Assembly: GCA_020086605.1 (NCBI GenBank)
Contig: JACBWW010000017.1
Coordinates: 7,464,775-7,528,774 of the forward strand
Origin: Lanius collurio
Taxonomy: Eukaryota > Chordata > Aves > Passeriformes > Laniidae
Direction of reading: 5' to 3'
DNA length: 64,000 nt
The notes beneath the pieces were generated by a model. That model had not been told where the DNA came from and did not search any database. It saw only the letters and a program-made list of their open reading frames with translations. Numbering within the stretch: the stretch's first letter is position 1; every line of letters begins with the position of its first letter. Shown here piece after piece: positions 51,417 through 63,313 of this stretch. The position numbers and the translations under genes were made by a program.

Positions 51417-54400
51417 GCATCAGCTGGACATCAAACCATTTGATCTTTACTACCTGATATTCGTGTTACATAAAAGGAAGAGGAAAAAATGCAAAAGCCC
51501 TGTGGGCAAGCCAGCTAGAGGAAATGGAAAACCACAGTAGCCTGCTAGGAAAGAGGAGAGATTATTACAGTGCAGTAGGGCAGAGCTTCTCCCCTGGAGT
51601 ATTAGGAACAAGCCTTTGGGGCAGGAGCAGTGTAATCCGCCCTCCACTGGAGGAGCAACAGAAATCCTCCAAATCAAATGTGTGCCCTGAAGATGCTCAT
51701 CCATAATTTCTTTTGCTGCTGATGCTGTCTTGATTTTCTTGCTGTGGCACAAGGGCTTGAATGGGGAATATTCCATGTCATCCTAATGCCTGAACTGAAA
51801 GCAGTCCTGCTGAAAGTCCACAGAGGAGTTCCAGCTACAAATCCTACCACCTCATCCTTCCTGTGGGCTGAAATTGTGTTTGTACGCAGAAAGATTCAGA
51901 GAAAACTGAACAGGTCCAGGGCCTGGGGTGTGTCTCCAGCAGAAAACCATTTATGTCACGAAGTTCCTACCATCCATCATCTCTAACATGGTGTGGTCAT
52001 CTCCAAAAATTTTTCTCTGGGAAAAGCAGGCTGACAACTCCTCAGAAACACCAGAGGAGGATTTAAACCCACCAAACTTCCTGGCTGAAGCACTGGAGCT
52101 GAGAACCTGGTTGTTACAGGTTCTACCCACAGTTGTGAGAATAGGATGCTGGAGTTCACTGGTTTCTCACCTGAGCTGATGTAAGGCATCCACCTACATT
52201 TCTACTGATGTTCTGGCCTTGGTTTCCCCACTGAATTCGTAGAGCAGCGGAGCCTTCACGGTGGGATTCACACATAACTCCCTTCAAACAGCACACACTC
52301 TGAAAGTGCTGTGGATACTTTTACAGGCACTTGATTTTAGTCTCAGAGTCACTTCTGAATATGGAGAATGCAGAAAGGCTGGGAACAAAAAATTAAAAAT
52401 ATATTTTCTGTCATCACGTGGGGTCATGCTCAGCTGACCACTCACTACTAGTGGTGCATAGCACAGCCTCAATGATCCTTATTTTCCATCAGCACTGGTT
52501 GAAAAGAATAGAAAACAGCAATAGAACATTGATCAAATTTCTCTCTGCATGTTGACAATCAGTGCATTAAATGCCAAACTCTGTGATTATTATTGAGTCA
52601 GTGAGTGCCATCTGTCTCTTGGCACTGATAACTCAGTCAAGATCAATATCTACATCATCCCACCTTTGTGTCTTTCTTTTAAAAATTGTTTTAAATTGCT
52701 CAGAGTGATTTTCTTTCTAAGAGCTTTTCAGGCTTTAAGTCTCTCTATGGAATAAGTGTATTTATAAATCGCAGAAAACAGCATTGCAATTCTTACTCAT
52801 TTAAGAATATCTGCCTTATACATTGGTTATTTACCATGCTCAAAATGCAAACAGAATTTCTGAATGCTTTTGCAGAAGCAGTGGGTGTGCAGAGCAGTGG
52901 ACACCGAGCCAGGACTTTTGGATCACCCAGGAAAAGCTCTGAGAGCTCTGTGGGCCCCCCCCAGATTTGTTTTTACAAGAAATCCTTGACACCAGCCCAG
53001 GACTGGGGCACTCTAACATCCCATCCAGATGAGAGTCAGGAATGTGCCTCTGCAAGCCCCTCCCCACCTCTTTTCCTTGGCTGCACAAATTCCCAGTGGT
53101 TTGTCAAGCCATTTGTATTTTATTTTAAAGCACAAGGCTCAATCACTCTGTGACCACTGGAAGTCTTCCAAATACCAGTTAAACCCCAGCCTGAAATAAG
53201 CTATTTTCTCCTTATTTGAAACCTTCAAAACAATGCAAGCAATCTGCTTTCACTCTGCATATTCCACAAGGCCATGGATCACTGATTAATTTCTGTTTCT
53301 CATCTCTTAGGACTTTTTTTTCTCTCTTATCTCATATTTTATTTCCGTGCATTGTCATCATGGAAATTGCTATCAAGACTATTTTGCTGTAACTTAAATT
53401 TTAAATTAAGTTCATAAAAAGTGCAGCAGAATTAGAGTGTATTTCACCCCGTGCCAGTTGTAATAGTAATAATAATAAAAAAAATAAATAAATGGTGTGG
53501 CCCCTAAAAATCAGTTTTCTTCTTAAACCTGTTTTCTTGTGGCCCTGCACAAAAGCTCTGCTGTGCTAATGTGGATTTGCCACATAGCAAGGAAGGCCTA
53601 TGGCATGTTTTTCATGGCGTGGTGTTGCTCCAAAGAAATTATATATGTTGTTTAACCTCTCTGAATACAGGCTCTGCTGTAGGCCACAGCCTGTTGTGGT
53701 CAGTGGCAGAAAAACCAACCATGAATCTGCAATTTCAGTCCATGGCAGAACTGCCCTGGGAAGGAGCATCATTGGAGAGCAATTTTAGGTTTGAATCAAA
53801 GGCCCAGGGCCAACATCTTCACACCACGGGCAGGGTGAAGCTGACAGTGCCTTGGAAAAGGATCAGGCCTTGGAATAAGTTGCTGTGTAATGGCCCATTC
53901 TTCATTATTTTTGTTTTTAGAGAATTGTTTACAGCATCCCAAATGCACCATGAGAAGGGCAGTCTCACAGCCCCAGCTGTTTTTACCACCAAGAATGATT
54001 TTTCTCCGTTATTCCTTCACAGTGCACCACCATTGTTTTCATCTCCTGGAGAACTTCCAATTATTGTCCTGGGAATATCTGTGCTGGCAAATAATATCAC
54101 AGAAGGGTCCCAACTTACTATCCCCACATTCTGGAAGTTCTCTGTTTCCACAGGATTCTTGCTTATTCACATTTGGGTAAAAAGGTTCAGAACTAGACCC
54201 AAGACACTTAAACATCACATTTTCAGGTGGTGACGGAAAAATGTAGCTGGGAACTGTAAGTTCACCAAGTTTATTTCTAGCCAATTATTTTATTCTAATT
54301 TTAACCTGTGGTAAGAAGGGGGAAAAAAAAAAAAAGATATTTTGAGTTCCCTGTGTTTTTGTTCTCATGAATAGCTGGCATATTGCTTTGGCAAATGGGA

Positions 54401-54882
54401 CCGAAGATCCATGATGGAAAAGGTTATACAGAACCCCTCATTTCTCTTCAGAATGGAGGCAGCCCCTCACAGAGGAGAATACTTGATTTAAAGATGATGC
54501 AAGGCAGACCTTAGGCACTGACACTTATCATGTTTGTCCCGTTAGGAAAGTTGCTAAGTGTGCAGGAAACAGCAACATCACAATCCTAAAATACAGGCAG
54601 GCAGTTCACAGATAGGTGTTTTTAATGCTTAATGGTTAAATCTGACATGTCGTCGCTGAAAAATTGTTGTGAACCACATTATTCTAGATATAAAACTTCT
54701 GCATGGAGGCAGACAGGGAGGAATCCAGAGAAACAGCAAAGGCTATGAAAAGGCTAAAATTGTTGAAGAAAAAAGGTTTTATGAGTAACCGAATCCAGCA
54801 ATAGTGGAGGGGCCTAAGAATAATCTTAAAATAATGAGGCAGATAAGTACAACAGAGAAAAAGGGACTCAGTGCTATTAATG

Positions 54883-54950
54883 CAGAGGAGTTGGAACTGG
54901 ATGATCCTTGATGTCCTTTCCAACCCAAACCATTCCAGGATTCTATGGAT
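54883..54950 (+). mobile_element. CR1 tail inside unit C
   Basis: Third copy of the CR1 terminus of the unit, in plus orientation. Confidence 0.85.
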
Positions 54951-56502
54951 ATCACCAGGAGGATAAAACAATGTGAAAGAAAAAAAAGGTGATTTTAACT
55001 TAATGAAATAAACAGCTTTACAATCGTGAGATCTGTCATTTCCTGAACCAGTTTTCCAAGGGCAGTAAATAACTCTTCACAATGAAGAGATCTAAATTCA
55101 AGTTGGATAGAGGAATATAAAAATACTCTTATGAAAAGGAGTATAAAAATACGCAAATGTACCATTGATTTATAAATGTTACAACTAAAAGACAATAGAT
55201 ACATAAACACTGCAATTAAAAGATACTGATAATGGTTTGATCTGAGTGTATTTCCTTTTGCAGTGAATGCATCCACGTATTATTTTGAGGAAGTTTCTTG
55301 GAACGAGGAATAAACTGGCCCTTTCCACGTGACTCTTTCAGTTTTGTATATAATTGGAATTGTCCACAGCATTTGGCTGTTGAAAAAATCCTAACATATA
55401 CTGATTTCACTTTCCTTGGAAGGTTTCCAAACGTTCTGCTTAAAAAAGCCCTGACCAACAACCCTCAAAATATTTGGCATTTTTCTTCAACATGTGTTTT
55501 TTCCAGCTCTTACATGAAACTCTGCCTTGTCAAGAAATATAATGGGTTGGAGACAGCAAAATTGGAAACTAGTTGTCTAGAAATACATGATGGGTTTCAC
55601 CTAAGAGATTAAGATAATTCTATTTAGGTGTTTCTACATGGAATTGTGTCCCATTTCCCACTGCAGTCTGGGGATGTCCAGCCAGGCAATCCATGGAGTC
55701 CAGGGAACAATTAAACTGATCAAACGTGTGCATTTTCCTCAATGCACCCTTCAAAACTCCCTAAGCTCTAAGTTTTACCCCTTGATTGAGTGGTCTGAAG
55801 ATGGGGTCTGGTGGCACTTGGGGTAAACCTGTTTGGAAAAGTTGGTCACTGCAGGATTTACAAACTCATGGACTAGCAACTGGTTATCAGATGGGAAATG
55901 GAATCCCAAAGGCACAAATCCCTCGACACAAAAATGTGGTGCCTTGATACATATATTAAAGTAACTGAATGAAATCTCAGATCTCAACAGGGGAATCATA
56001 GAAATTGAGTTCACATAACATTGAGACTTCTGATTTTTTGAGCTGAATGCCACTAGAAACCATCATTAATAAAAAAAAATAAAGATATAAATTATGGTGC
56101 TCCTAACAAGTTCATATACTTTCACAGAGGTAACAAGTTTTTTAGCATGTAGGTTTGTTTCTTTTGGCAGAATTTGTGGATTATTTAGTTTAAGATGTCA
56201 AAATCTTATAATTTCCTAGCTGGTCTTGGAAGAGAGATTATAGAACTTCCAAAAATAGGAAAATATAGTACTTCAGGGAAAAAAAAAATCATGGAGACAT
56301 ATTTCAATCACAATACTACTGTTTTACCCCCAAATATTATCCTGTGTGGAATCTGAGGGTATACCACAAGAACTGAGACCGTGAGGGATCAAATTACCTG
56401 GGCTTCTGGAAGTTACTGACCCTCTGAAAAGTGTAGCCAAAAGAAAATACTGAGATTTGTCTTGTTGATGTTTTTGTCACAGAGATTTGAACCATCATCC
56501 CT

Positions 56503-56572
56503 CATGGAGCAGGGATGGACCAGATCTCCTCCAGAGGTCCCTTCCAGCAGCAAGCACTGTCACTCTGTGAAT
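56503..56572 (+). mobile_element. CR1-like tail inside unit C
   Basis: Copy of the diverged CR1-like tail. It lacks one 'ct' dinucleotide relative to A ('caagcactgtcactctgtg' here). Confidence 0.5.
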
Positions 56573-57522
56573 GAGCAGAGTGCAGAACAATAAAATTCTT
56601 CAGAACATATAAACAAAGAATTTTTTGTTGTGTAAAACCTGGGAAAAAGACTAAGATGAGATCATGAGAAAATGGAACAAATAGATGATGTTTGTCCTCA
56701 CAGCCTGCTTAAAGTTTTCTATCAGCTTGTGAATACTAATTGAAAAGAAGATAATGCAAGCCCCTGAAATTGAAAACAAGCAAGATTTTTTCATGTGATA
56801 CAGAAGGAATGAGGTGAGGGATCAGAGGAGGAAGATGACAGATCAATAACTCCTAGTTAAGGAAACACAGAGAATTTTGGATTTGGATTTTCCCAAAGCA
56901 AGGTAACTAAGATAACAAGGAATATAAAAATATGGTTTTTTAGCTTAAGGTCTGAAATAGAAGATATTATATGAGCCCAAATGTGATCTGCCCTTCTGTG
57001 GATGGACAGGAATAGTAATATAAAGTAATATATTATGTGGAATAAGGTGGGATGGCTCATGATATGGAGTCTTTCCTGGTAACACAGAAATCTTGAAAAC
57101 TATGGAGTTTTGCAGCTCATGTCTAGTTCCTCAAAGGGAGGTGAAGAGAAGAAGCCACACTGAGCAGGGTGACAACCTTGAGTGGACAGGTCAGTGTGCC
57201 ACCTGCATGGGGGCAGGAGCTGGAAAATGAGGCAGAGTTGAGATGTAGAAGGGGAAACATGAGGTAAGGGATGCTCTGAGTCATTCTGACACACCATTAA
57301 TTATGTTTCCAACCTTGGAGTGGGATTGTGTCAGTCCTGCATGTTTGTCAGGGTGGAAAGTGCTGGCTTGAGCCCGTGTGAGTGTCAAAGAGGCTTCCAA
57401 AGGCAATTAGGTGAGGCTAATGTGATTCTCTATGGATGAGTTACATTCCATCCTCTCCCAGGAAGAGAAACAGGACCGAAAAAATGTGCACTGAGTGTGA
57501 GGTAAAGCTCAGGATGCACCTC

Positions 57523-57922
57523 NNNNNNNNNNNNNNNNNNNNNNNNNNNNNNNNNNNNNNNNNNNNNNNNNNNNNNNNNNNNNNNNNNNNNNNNNNNNNN
57601 NNNNNNNNNNNNNNNNNNNNNNNNNNNNNNNNNNNNNNNNNNNNNNNNNNNNNNNNNNNNNNNNNNNNNNNNNNNNNNNNNNNNNNNNNNNNNNNNNNNN
57701 NNNNNNNNNNNNNNNNNNNNNNNNNNNNNNNNNNNNNNNNNNNNNNNNNNNNNNNNNNNNNNNNNNNNNNNNNNNNNNNNNNNNNNNNNNNNNNNNNNNN
57801 NNNNNNNNNNNNNNNNNNNNNNNNNNNNNNNNNNNNNNNNNNNNNNNNNNNNNNNNNNNNNNNNNNNNNNNNNNNNNNNNNNNNNNNNNNNNNNNNNNNN
57901 NNNNNNNNNNNNNNNNNNNNNN
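57523..57922. other. assembly gap (400 N)
   Basis: 400 undetermined bases. The left edge lies 24 bp before the point where unit A reverses into unit B. The right edge opens directly into a TTTTA-rich microsatellite. Both a hairpin apex and the AT-rich repeat could have broken the assembly. Confidence 1.
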
Positions 57923-58006
57923 TTTTTTAATATTTTATTTTATTTTATTTTTGAATTTTATATTTTATATATTTTTATTTTATTTTATCTTATTTTATTT
58001 TATCCC
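57923..58006. repeat. (TTTTA)n-like microsatellite
   Basis: Repeated 'attttattttattttattt' blocks with interruptions. The repeat abuts the gap, so its full length is unknown. Confidence 0.92.
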
Positions 58007-59903
58007 TATTACAGTGATAATTGTGTTTAATATTCTGCTTCACCCTTAACCTGCAGAATTATCACTGAGATCACAATCATGGGAAGTGGTGCTAAACCAT
58101 CTAAAGCCCTGTCCAGGCTTCATGTCCTTTAACATATGCACAGATGTAAAGAAACATGGGGCAGATCAGAAAGTTTTCAAAGCAGACCCTAAAACGGTGT
58201 TAGAAACCTCTCTGTTCTCTCCTTTTCACCTCTGTAAATTGGACATACAAGTTCTCTTGGGTAAGACTTCCCTATCTCCTGCTAATGGGAAGCATATGTA
58301 CAGAGAATACACTGGAGAAACAGCTCAAGAACATGTTATTCTAGGAGAAACAATCCTTCTGTGATCCTACCAAAGATAGCAAGACTTTTGGTTACTGGCA
58401 AGCTATGTGCTCTTGTGCAAGCAGAAGTTCCTACAAAATATCTTTATCATTTAGGACTCTGCCTTAGGGCTTATGGTCCCCTTCTTTCACAGATTTTATG
58501 GTAAGAGTGAGTCACTCAAAGTGTTTATCCTGCAAAGGTCAGTGCAAATGAGCCTGCAGAGGACCAACAGCTGAGCCTCAGCCTCGCTGTGAGACCCTGA
58601 GCCCCAGCGTGCCCAGAGCTCTGATTCCTGCCCTCACTGGGAGTGCAAACTGGGGAGTTCTGGAGTTTTGCTGAGCCCATGGAAGGACAGCAGTGTGAGC
58701 CTTGAAGCCCAGGCAGTCCTCACCCACTCTCCAGGCCATGCAGACAGAAGTCACAGAAGTAATTTCACCAGTTACTTCTGATTTAACTTTTGTTTGTAAC
58801 AATAGCCCTCAGCATAAAGATTCAGAAAGAAAACTTTGGAAAGTTTTGTGTGGGTTAAAGTGTTTCTCTCTGTGTTGATAATCCTTCAGGAACCAAAAAA
58901 TCCAGTTGTCCATGAACTGCTGGCCACCTTGCAAAGGGCATGAAGGGGTGGTGTGGAGTTCCTTCGATTTTCCTGGTGTGGCTGCAGATTGCACCTGAGT
59001 GCAAAAGGGTCAAGAGAGAAGGGCACACAGGGAACATAACAAGCACTAGAAACCCCAGAGCTGGAAAAACAAAAGTGTATCTTCAAAACCCAGAGCAATA
59101 AATAAAATAGAGAGCAGTCCATAAGAATCTGCCACAGAAAAAGTTACCGACACAGAGAACTGAGAAATTGTTTAAACTCAGTAGAAATCTGACACTAAAA
59201 AGGCCTCATTTTTTTTTAAATAGAACTGTTTAAACCAGAAAGACAGATTAGTCTTGTACTAAAATAATAAAGATTATATTGTAAAAATTGGAAAGACCAG
59301 ACAGAATATTTTTCAATGAGCCAACAGCAGCACAGTTCTCTCTTCCCATGAGGAGAAAATGAAGGACCCTGCATCAAGAATAAATGATATTGTGTCAGCA
59401 GAAGAGACCCTTTTGGAAGTGGTTTATCCTGCCAGCCCATGATTTTATGCCATCAGGCATTCCAGAGATCTTTCAGGTTCTCTAGGTTCCAGGAAAGCAC
59501 TGAAGAGAGGAAAAACTAAAGTTAATGTTGGTTCAATGCTGTCTAATAATTAGGAACCAACCCATGATAATCTACTATCTCTATGAGCTCAGTTTTCTGG
59601 TATCACAAGAAAGACAAGTTAATAAATAATCAACAGGAAAAGAACAATTAATTATTCACAATCCAATCGAGGCTGTTTGAATAAAGACAAACTGAGGCTA
59701 AGATGTCTCAGAGACAAGACTGCAAGTCCTGTGTGTGGGAGGGGATGAATTTACCTGGCAAGTGGCAAATGAGGCACTGATAACTTTCTCAATGGGAACT
59801 ATTGCAAAATAATAACCGGTGGAACTTTTGGATGTACATGGAGAGCATTCAGTAGAAGATGGGAAGTGACCATAAACTGCTCCATTTAAAACTTGTTAAA
59901 TGA
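58007..59903. other. unique noncoding DNA right of the repeat block
   Basis: No repeat family is recognised. An open frame at 58086-58364 (92 codons, +) has no recognised motif and is probably chance. Confidence 0.4.
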
Positions 59904-59995
59904 TGTGTCCAGCTCTGGAGCACATTTCAGAAAAGCCATCTAAACAATGGAGAGAGTTCAAAGGAGAACTGCAAACACAATCCAGGGCAGGAAAG
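59904..59995 (+). mobile_element. possible CR1 internal 3'-region fragment (diverged)
   Basis: The sequence 'gtgtccagctctggagcaca' with 'gagttcaaaggagaactgc' and 'cacaatccagggcag' resembles the CR1 segment upstream of the terminal region. The match is short and old, so this is tentative. Confidence 0.45.
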
Positions 59996-62900
59996 CAAAT
60001 CTTTCACTATGAAGCTTTAGAGGCTTAATTTTTTCATCAAGGAAGTCTAAGGAACAACGTCATCCCATGAAAACAGCTCCTGGTTTACCACCTTAATGGC
60101 TCTAACTGGAACTGTCATCCCCATCTCTTTGAGAAGGCTGGAAAATGTTGTAGCAGGCTTTATATGTGGCTTTCCAGCAGATTAAAATAGAAAATGAAAA
60201 CAAACACTGCCACATTAACACCTTGAAGAATTTGAGCTCATCTATATTTTGGGGTAGGATGAGGCACAAGAAGTTTCCATCCAAGTCTTACATGTTATTG
60301 GATGTCGAGGTGGTGGGAGATATTCTAGAGATAACCACTCACCTTACTTCTTTCTGTGACCACAATATGTCCCTGACATCACTGCTTTTTAGGACTAGGA
60401 GATATCAAATAAAAGTAAAATATTTCATACCGCTAGTCCATTGGAAAATCTGAAATGAACCTGCATTTAATTGGTGTAATTTCATTCAATTTGCATATTT
60501 ACTGCCCATCTGAGTCCCATTTCAGACTCCTCACATTGCACACACACACACACACAGAGTTAAGAAGACTGAGGGATACATTTGGTAAAACTTTTAATTG
60601 AAATGACTTAAATCACAGTCCCAGTCCTGTCACCATGTGTCAGCTGGACAAGGGGAAATGCTCTTTTCAGCCACTGCAATTCCTCTGCCGTGAAAGCCAA
60701 AATGATTATAACAATTTGATGACCTCTACATGATTGCAGAGTGATGGAGACCCAAGCCATGGTTGGTCTTTCACCTCTGGGGCACCACAAGGACTGCAGT
60801 CTGGAAGGTGGTTTGGTATTCCCAGAGGGCCAATTCCTGATTTTGAAAGCAGCAATTTAGGAAGACCAGCTGAGCTTCATTTAATGTCCACATCTCAGAC
60901 AATTTGAGCTGCAATATCAGCCAAAACTCCTGCACGTGCCGGCAACAATATCCAGCTGCTCCTTTTATATTTCCCTTGAGCTTCCCTCTCTCAAATTGAC
61001 ATTTTTCCTTCCACCATAATCCAAGCATAATTCTCATCTGAAACATACATGGTTGAGCCAAACTTTGGTTTGTTTAACAATAATTTGTTTGATTATTAGC
61101 TTTCCCTTCCTAACCCTTGTTTGTCCAGATCAGCGGTGGTGGATAATCAAAGGAAACAGGATTACATCCTAATCCAGCTCTGCAGCTGCTTTACTAATAG
61201 AAATGTCACTCCTCTGTGGCAGTGGCAACTGTCCCTGATTTTAAGGAGTCCAGCTGTGCCTTAAGAAGCTTGGGAGGCTGTGAATTCCAGGACAGTTGAA
61301 GCCTCCATAGCTCCTCTTTACATTCATGCTGTAAATGTTGTCTGAGCTATGTCCTTGCTAAACCTGCCAAATCCTGTTATTTGTCTTGTCTTCCAGAACA
61401 GGGAAAATCATCCAGACTCACTCTTCTTTTCCTCCCACCTCCAGGGATCCAGTCATTATGGAAAAGTGAATTAGTTTCTAGAACAGACCTAATTTATGAA
61501 ACACTCTTTAGCCCCTGTTGCTCTCCAGCTGAGCAGGCACACATCCTTCCAGGACACACATTTTTTCCAGAGCAAATTCTGAAATCCCTGCTAATTATAC
61601 ATTTATCTATCTTAGATGTCTTCTTCACCCACAAATTGGAGCATTTTAGGGGGCAAAAGGCTAAAAGTTTGCCTTGGAAATCCTTTGGAAGCTGAGAGCA
61701 CAACCCTGAGGATGGATGCCATCAGAATTAAGAGCTTCTCCCCTAGCTTTCAGGCCAGTTGAAGGGTCTGGGAAGGAGATTCCATCCCCTCTGCTGCCCT
61801 GCAAAGGCAAAAAAGAGATGCAAGGACACTGCAAGAGAAGAAATTCCACCATTTAATTCGGTGATTTGCTGCTCCAGCTCTGTTGCTCTCTTGCATGGAT
61901 GGGAAATGAATGTTGACACGAATTTTGACCTTTTCTCCTTGCCCTGGAGCTGGTGGATAGACTACCCCAAATTACGGGAGAAATCTTGCTGGAGTGAGAG
62001 CTGTGGGAGGGAAAGGACTGCTAGTTGAGTCAAGCCAGACAACTGACTGTTGTTTCCTTTTCCTTCCTTGTTTCAGAGGTCTTTGCCATTGAGTGCCACC
62101 CTGCCTATCATTTTTCCACCCTTCCTGAAGACACACAAGGCCTCCTATCATGTAATCCATGGGAATTACAGATTGGAATTACAGATTGGGAATGCAGAGC
62201 AGGGATGAGTCTCTAAAGCCCACAGACTCCTGCAGCTCTCTCAAAAGCAGTGAGTTGAAGCCATTCTCCCTCTTCACTTCAGAGTTTAAATTCCAATGCC
62301 TGGGCTGATTTGATTGTCCTTAGGCTTTGCCTTGTGATCCTTGTTTCTCAGAATTTCTTCTTTCTTTTAAATCAATCTTATGGCAAATGGCAATGTTTTT
62401 GTTTTTATTTTTAACTCTTTTTCTGGGGGCTGGACAGATCAATGCAATCTTACATGGCTCTATTCTAACAGTAATGAGCACAAACAAAGAGTTTGAACTA
62501 CTCATGGATATTCTGGCAGTCCCACTGGAAGAAAAACCTTGGAAAACTCGTATAAAAACACATACACACATTCCTACAGCAGAATATAAATACTGAGTCT
62601 GGAATTACTGAGAGCTCTGCAAACCCTGGTGGGGGGTGTAATTATCCCAGCCTTCAGTGGTTGAAGGGAATGAATGCACAAAATGAGGGTGTGACTGAGC
62701 TCTCTCCGTGCCACATTAGCCATCGTGGGCTCCTCTCTGATGCTCTTTTCCCATTTGTTAGAGGAAAGTTTCTTCCCAGCTGGCTGAGACACACCACCAC
62801 ACCATGTGCACATCCAAAATCTATTTCTGGCTCAGCCAAAGGGTTTATTTTGTCACTGCCTCGTGGGCAGTTTGAGTTTCCCCTGGACACAGACCCTGAC

Positions 62901-63313
62901 CCCAATTTACCCGTAGGATGGGGACTGCAGTGCAGGGATGGCACAAAGAGGTCTTAAACCACCACAGAAAGCTCTACGAGAGCTCATTTTAAGACAGGAT
63001 CACTGTTTTATGTCCTGAGGCAGCACCAGTGTGAACACACTCAGGGAGATGCCACCTCACCCTTACAGAGCACTAATCTGTAAGTGCTTAACACCGGAGC
63101 CTTATCTCCTTATAATATCAGGAGGAGATGGAAAAATAGGAGGGGATTGAAAAGGGACCATTTGCTAATGTTGAGATGACAGCAAAACAAAGATGACTTT
63201 GAAGGTCAAAACTTTTAAAGCTTCCTAGATGTCAGCTTTGCTTCTCTTACAGAAAGCTGGGACCTAATGCAATTTATAACTCTTTTTTTTCCTTCTTCTT
63301 ATTTGTTTTTCAG
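59996..63313. other. unique noncoding DNA, possible intron
   Basis: It contains a (CA)9 microsatellite at 60539-60556. A strong pyrimidine tract ending 'ccttccttgtttcag' near 62077 could be a splice acceptor, but no convincing donor follows it. The rest shows nothing recognised. Confidence 0.35.
60539..60556. repeat. (CA)9 microsatellite
   Basis: Nine uninterrupted CA units between 'cattg' and 'gagttaag'. Confidence 0.95.

Larger units (their letters stand above)
45244..51423 (-). repeat. inverted repeat unit B (right arm, 6180 bp)
   Basis: Reverse complement of unit A, almost base for base. At three of the four mismatches with A (39299/51158, 41663/48794, 41706/48751), unit C agrees with A, so those changes are private to B. 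B shares with A, and not with C, all the indel states I compared. It ends at 51423, seven bases past the start of unit C; those seven bases (gcatcag) belong to both. Confidence 0.97.
51417..57522 (+). repeat. repeat unit C (third, diverged copy, truncated by gap)
   Basis: This is a direct copy of A covering A 39078-45189. The coordinate offset is 12339 until about 40.9 kb of A, 12345 around 41.2-41.9 kb, 12343 around 42.3-43.7 kb and 12333 beyond about 44.8 kb, so there are several small indels. Substitutions are clustered: many near 52.18-52.28 kb and 53.30-53.50 kb, and none seen across roughly 52.43-53.30 kb. The copy stops at the N gap 24 bp short of the A-arm end. Confidence 0.96.

Noticed and set aside
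53571..54233. 220-codon open frame in unit C, the longest called-base frame in the window
   Set aside because: In units A and B the same frame is cut by one substitution (CAA to TAA), splitting it into short pieces. It has no recognised domain, no splice context and composition like the surrounding noncoding DNA. It is most likely a chance frame.
39034..57522. DNA transposon with terminal inverted repeats
   Set aside because: The inverted segments are whole 6.2-kb units that contain CR1 tails. There is no transposase frame, no short terminal repeat at the outer ends and no target-site duplication visible.
57436..57930. 164-codon open frame across the N gap
   Set aside because: Most of it is undetermined bases, so it is an artefact of translating N.
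62161..62190. 14-base tandem duplication 'gaattacagattgg'
   Set aside because: A real short duplication, but too small and common to be informative.
62078..62220. Possible exon after the pyrimidine tract ending near 62077
   Set aside because: The acceptor looks strong, but no good donor or polyadenylation signal follows and no frame gives a recognisable peptide.
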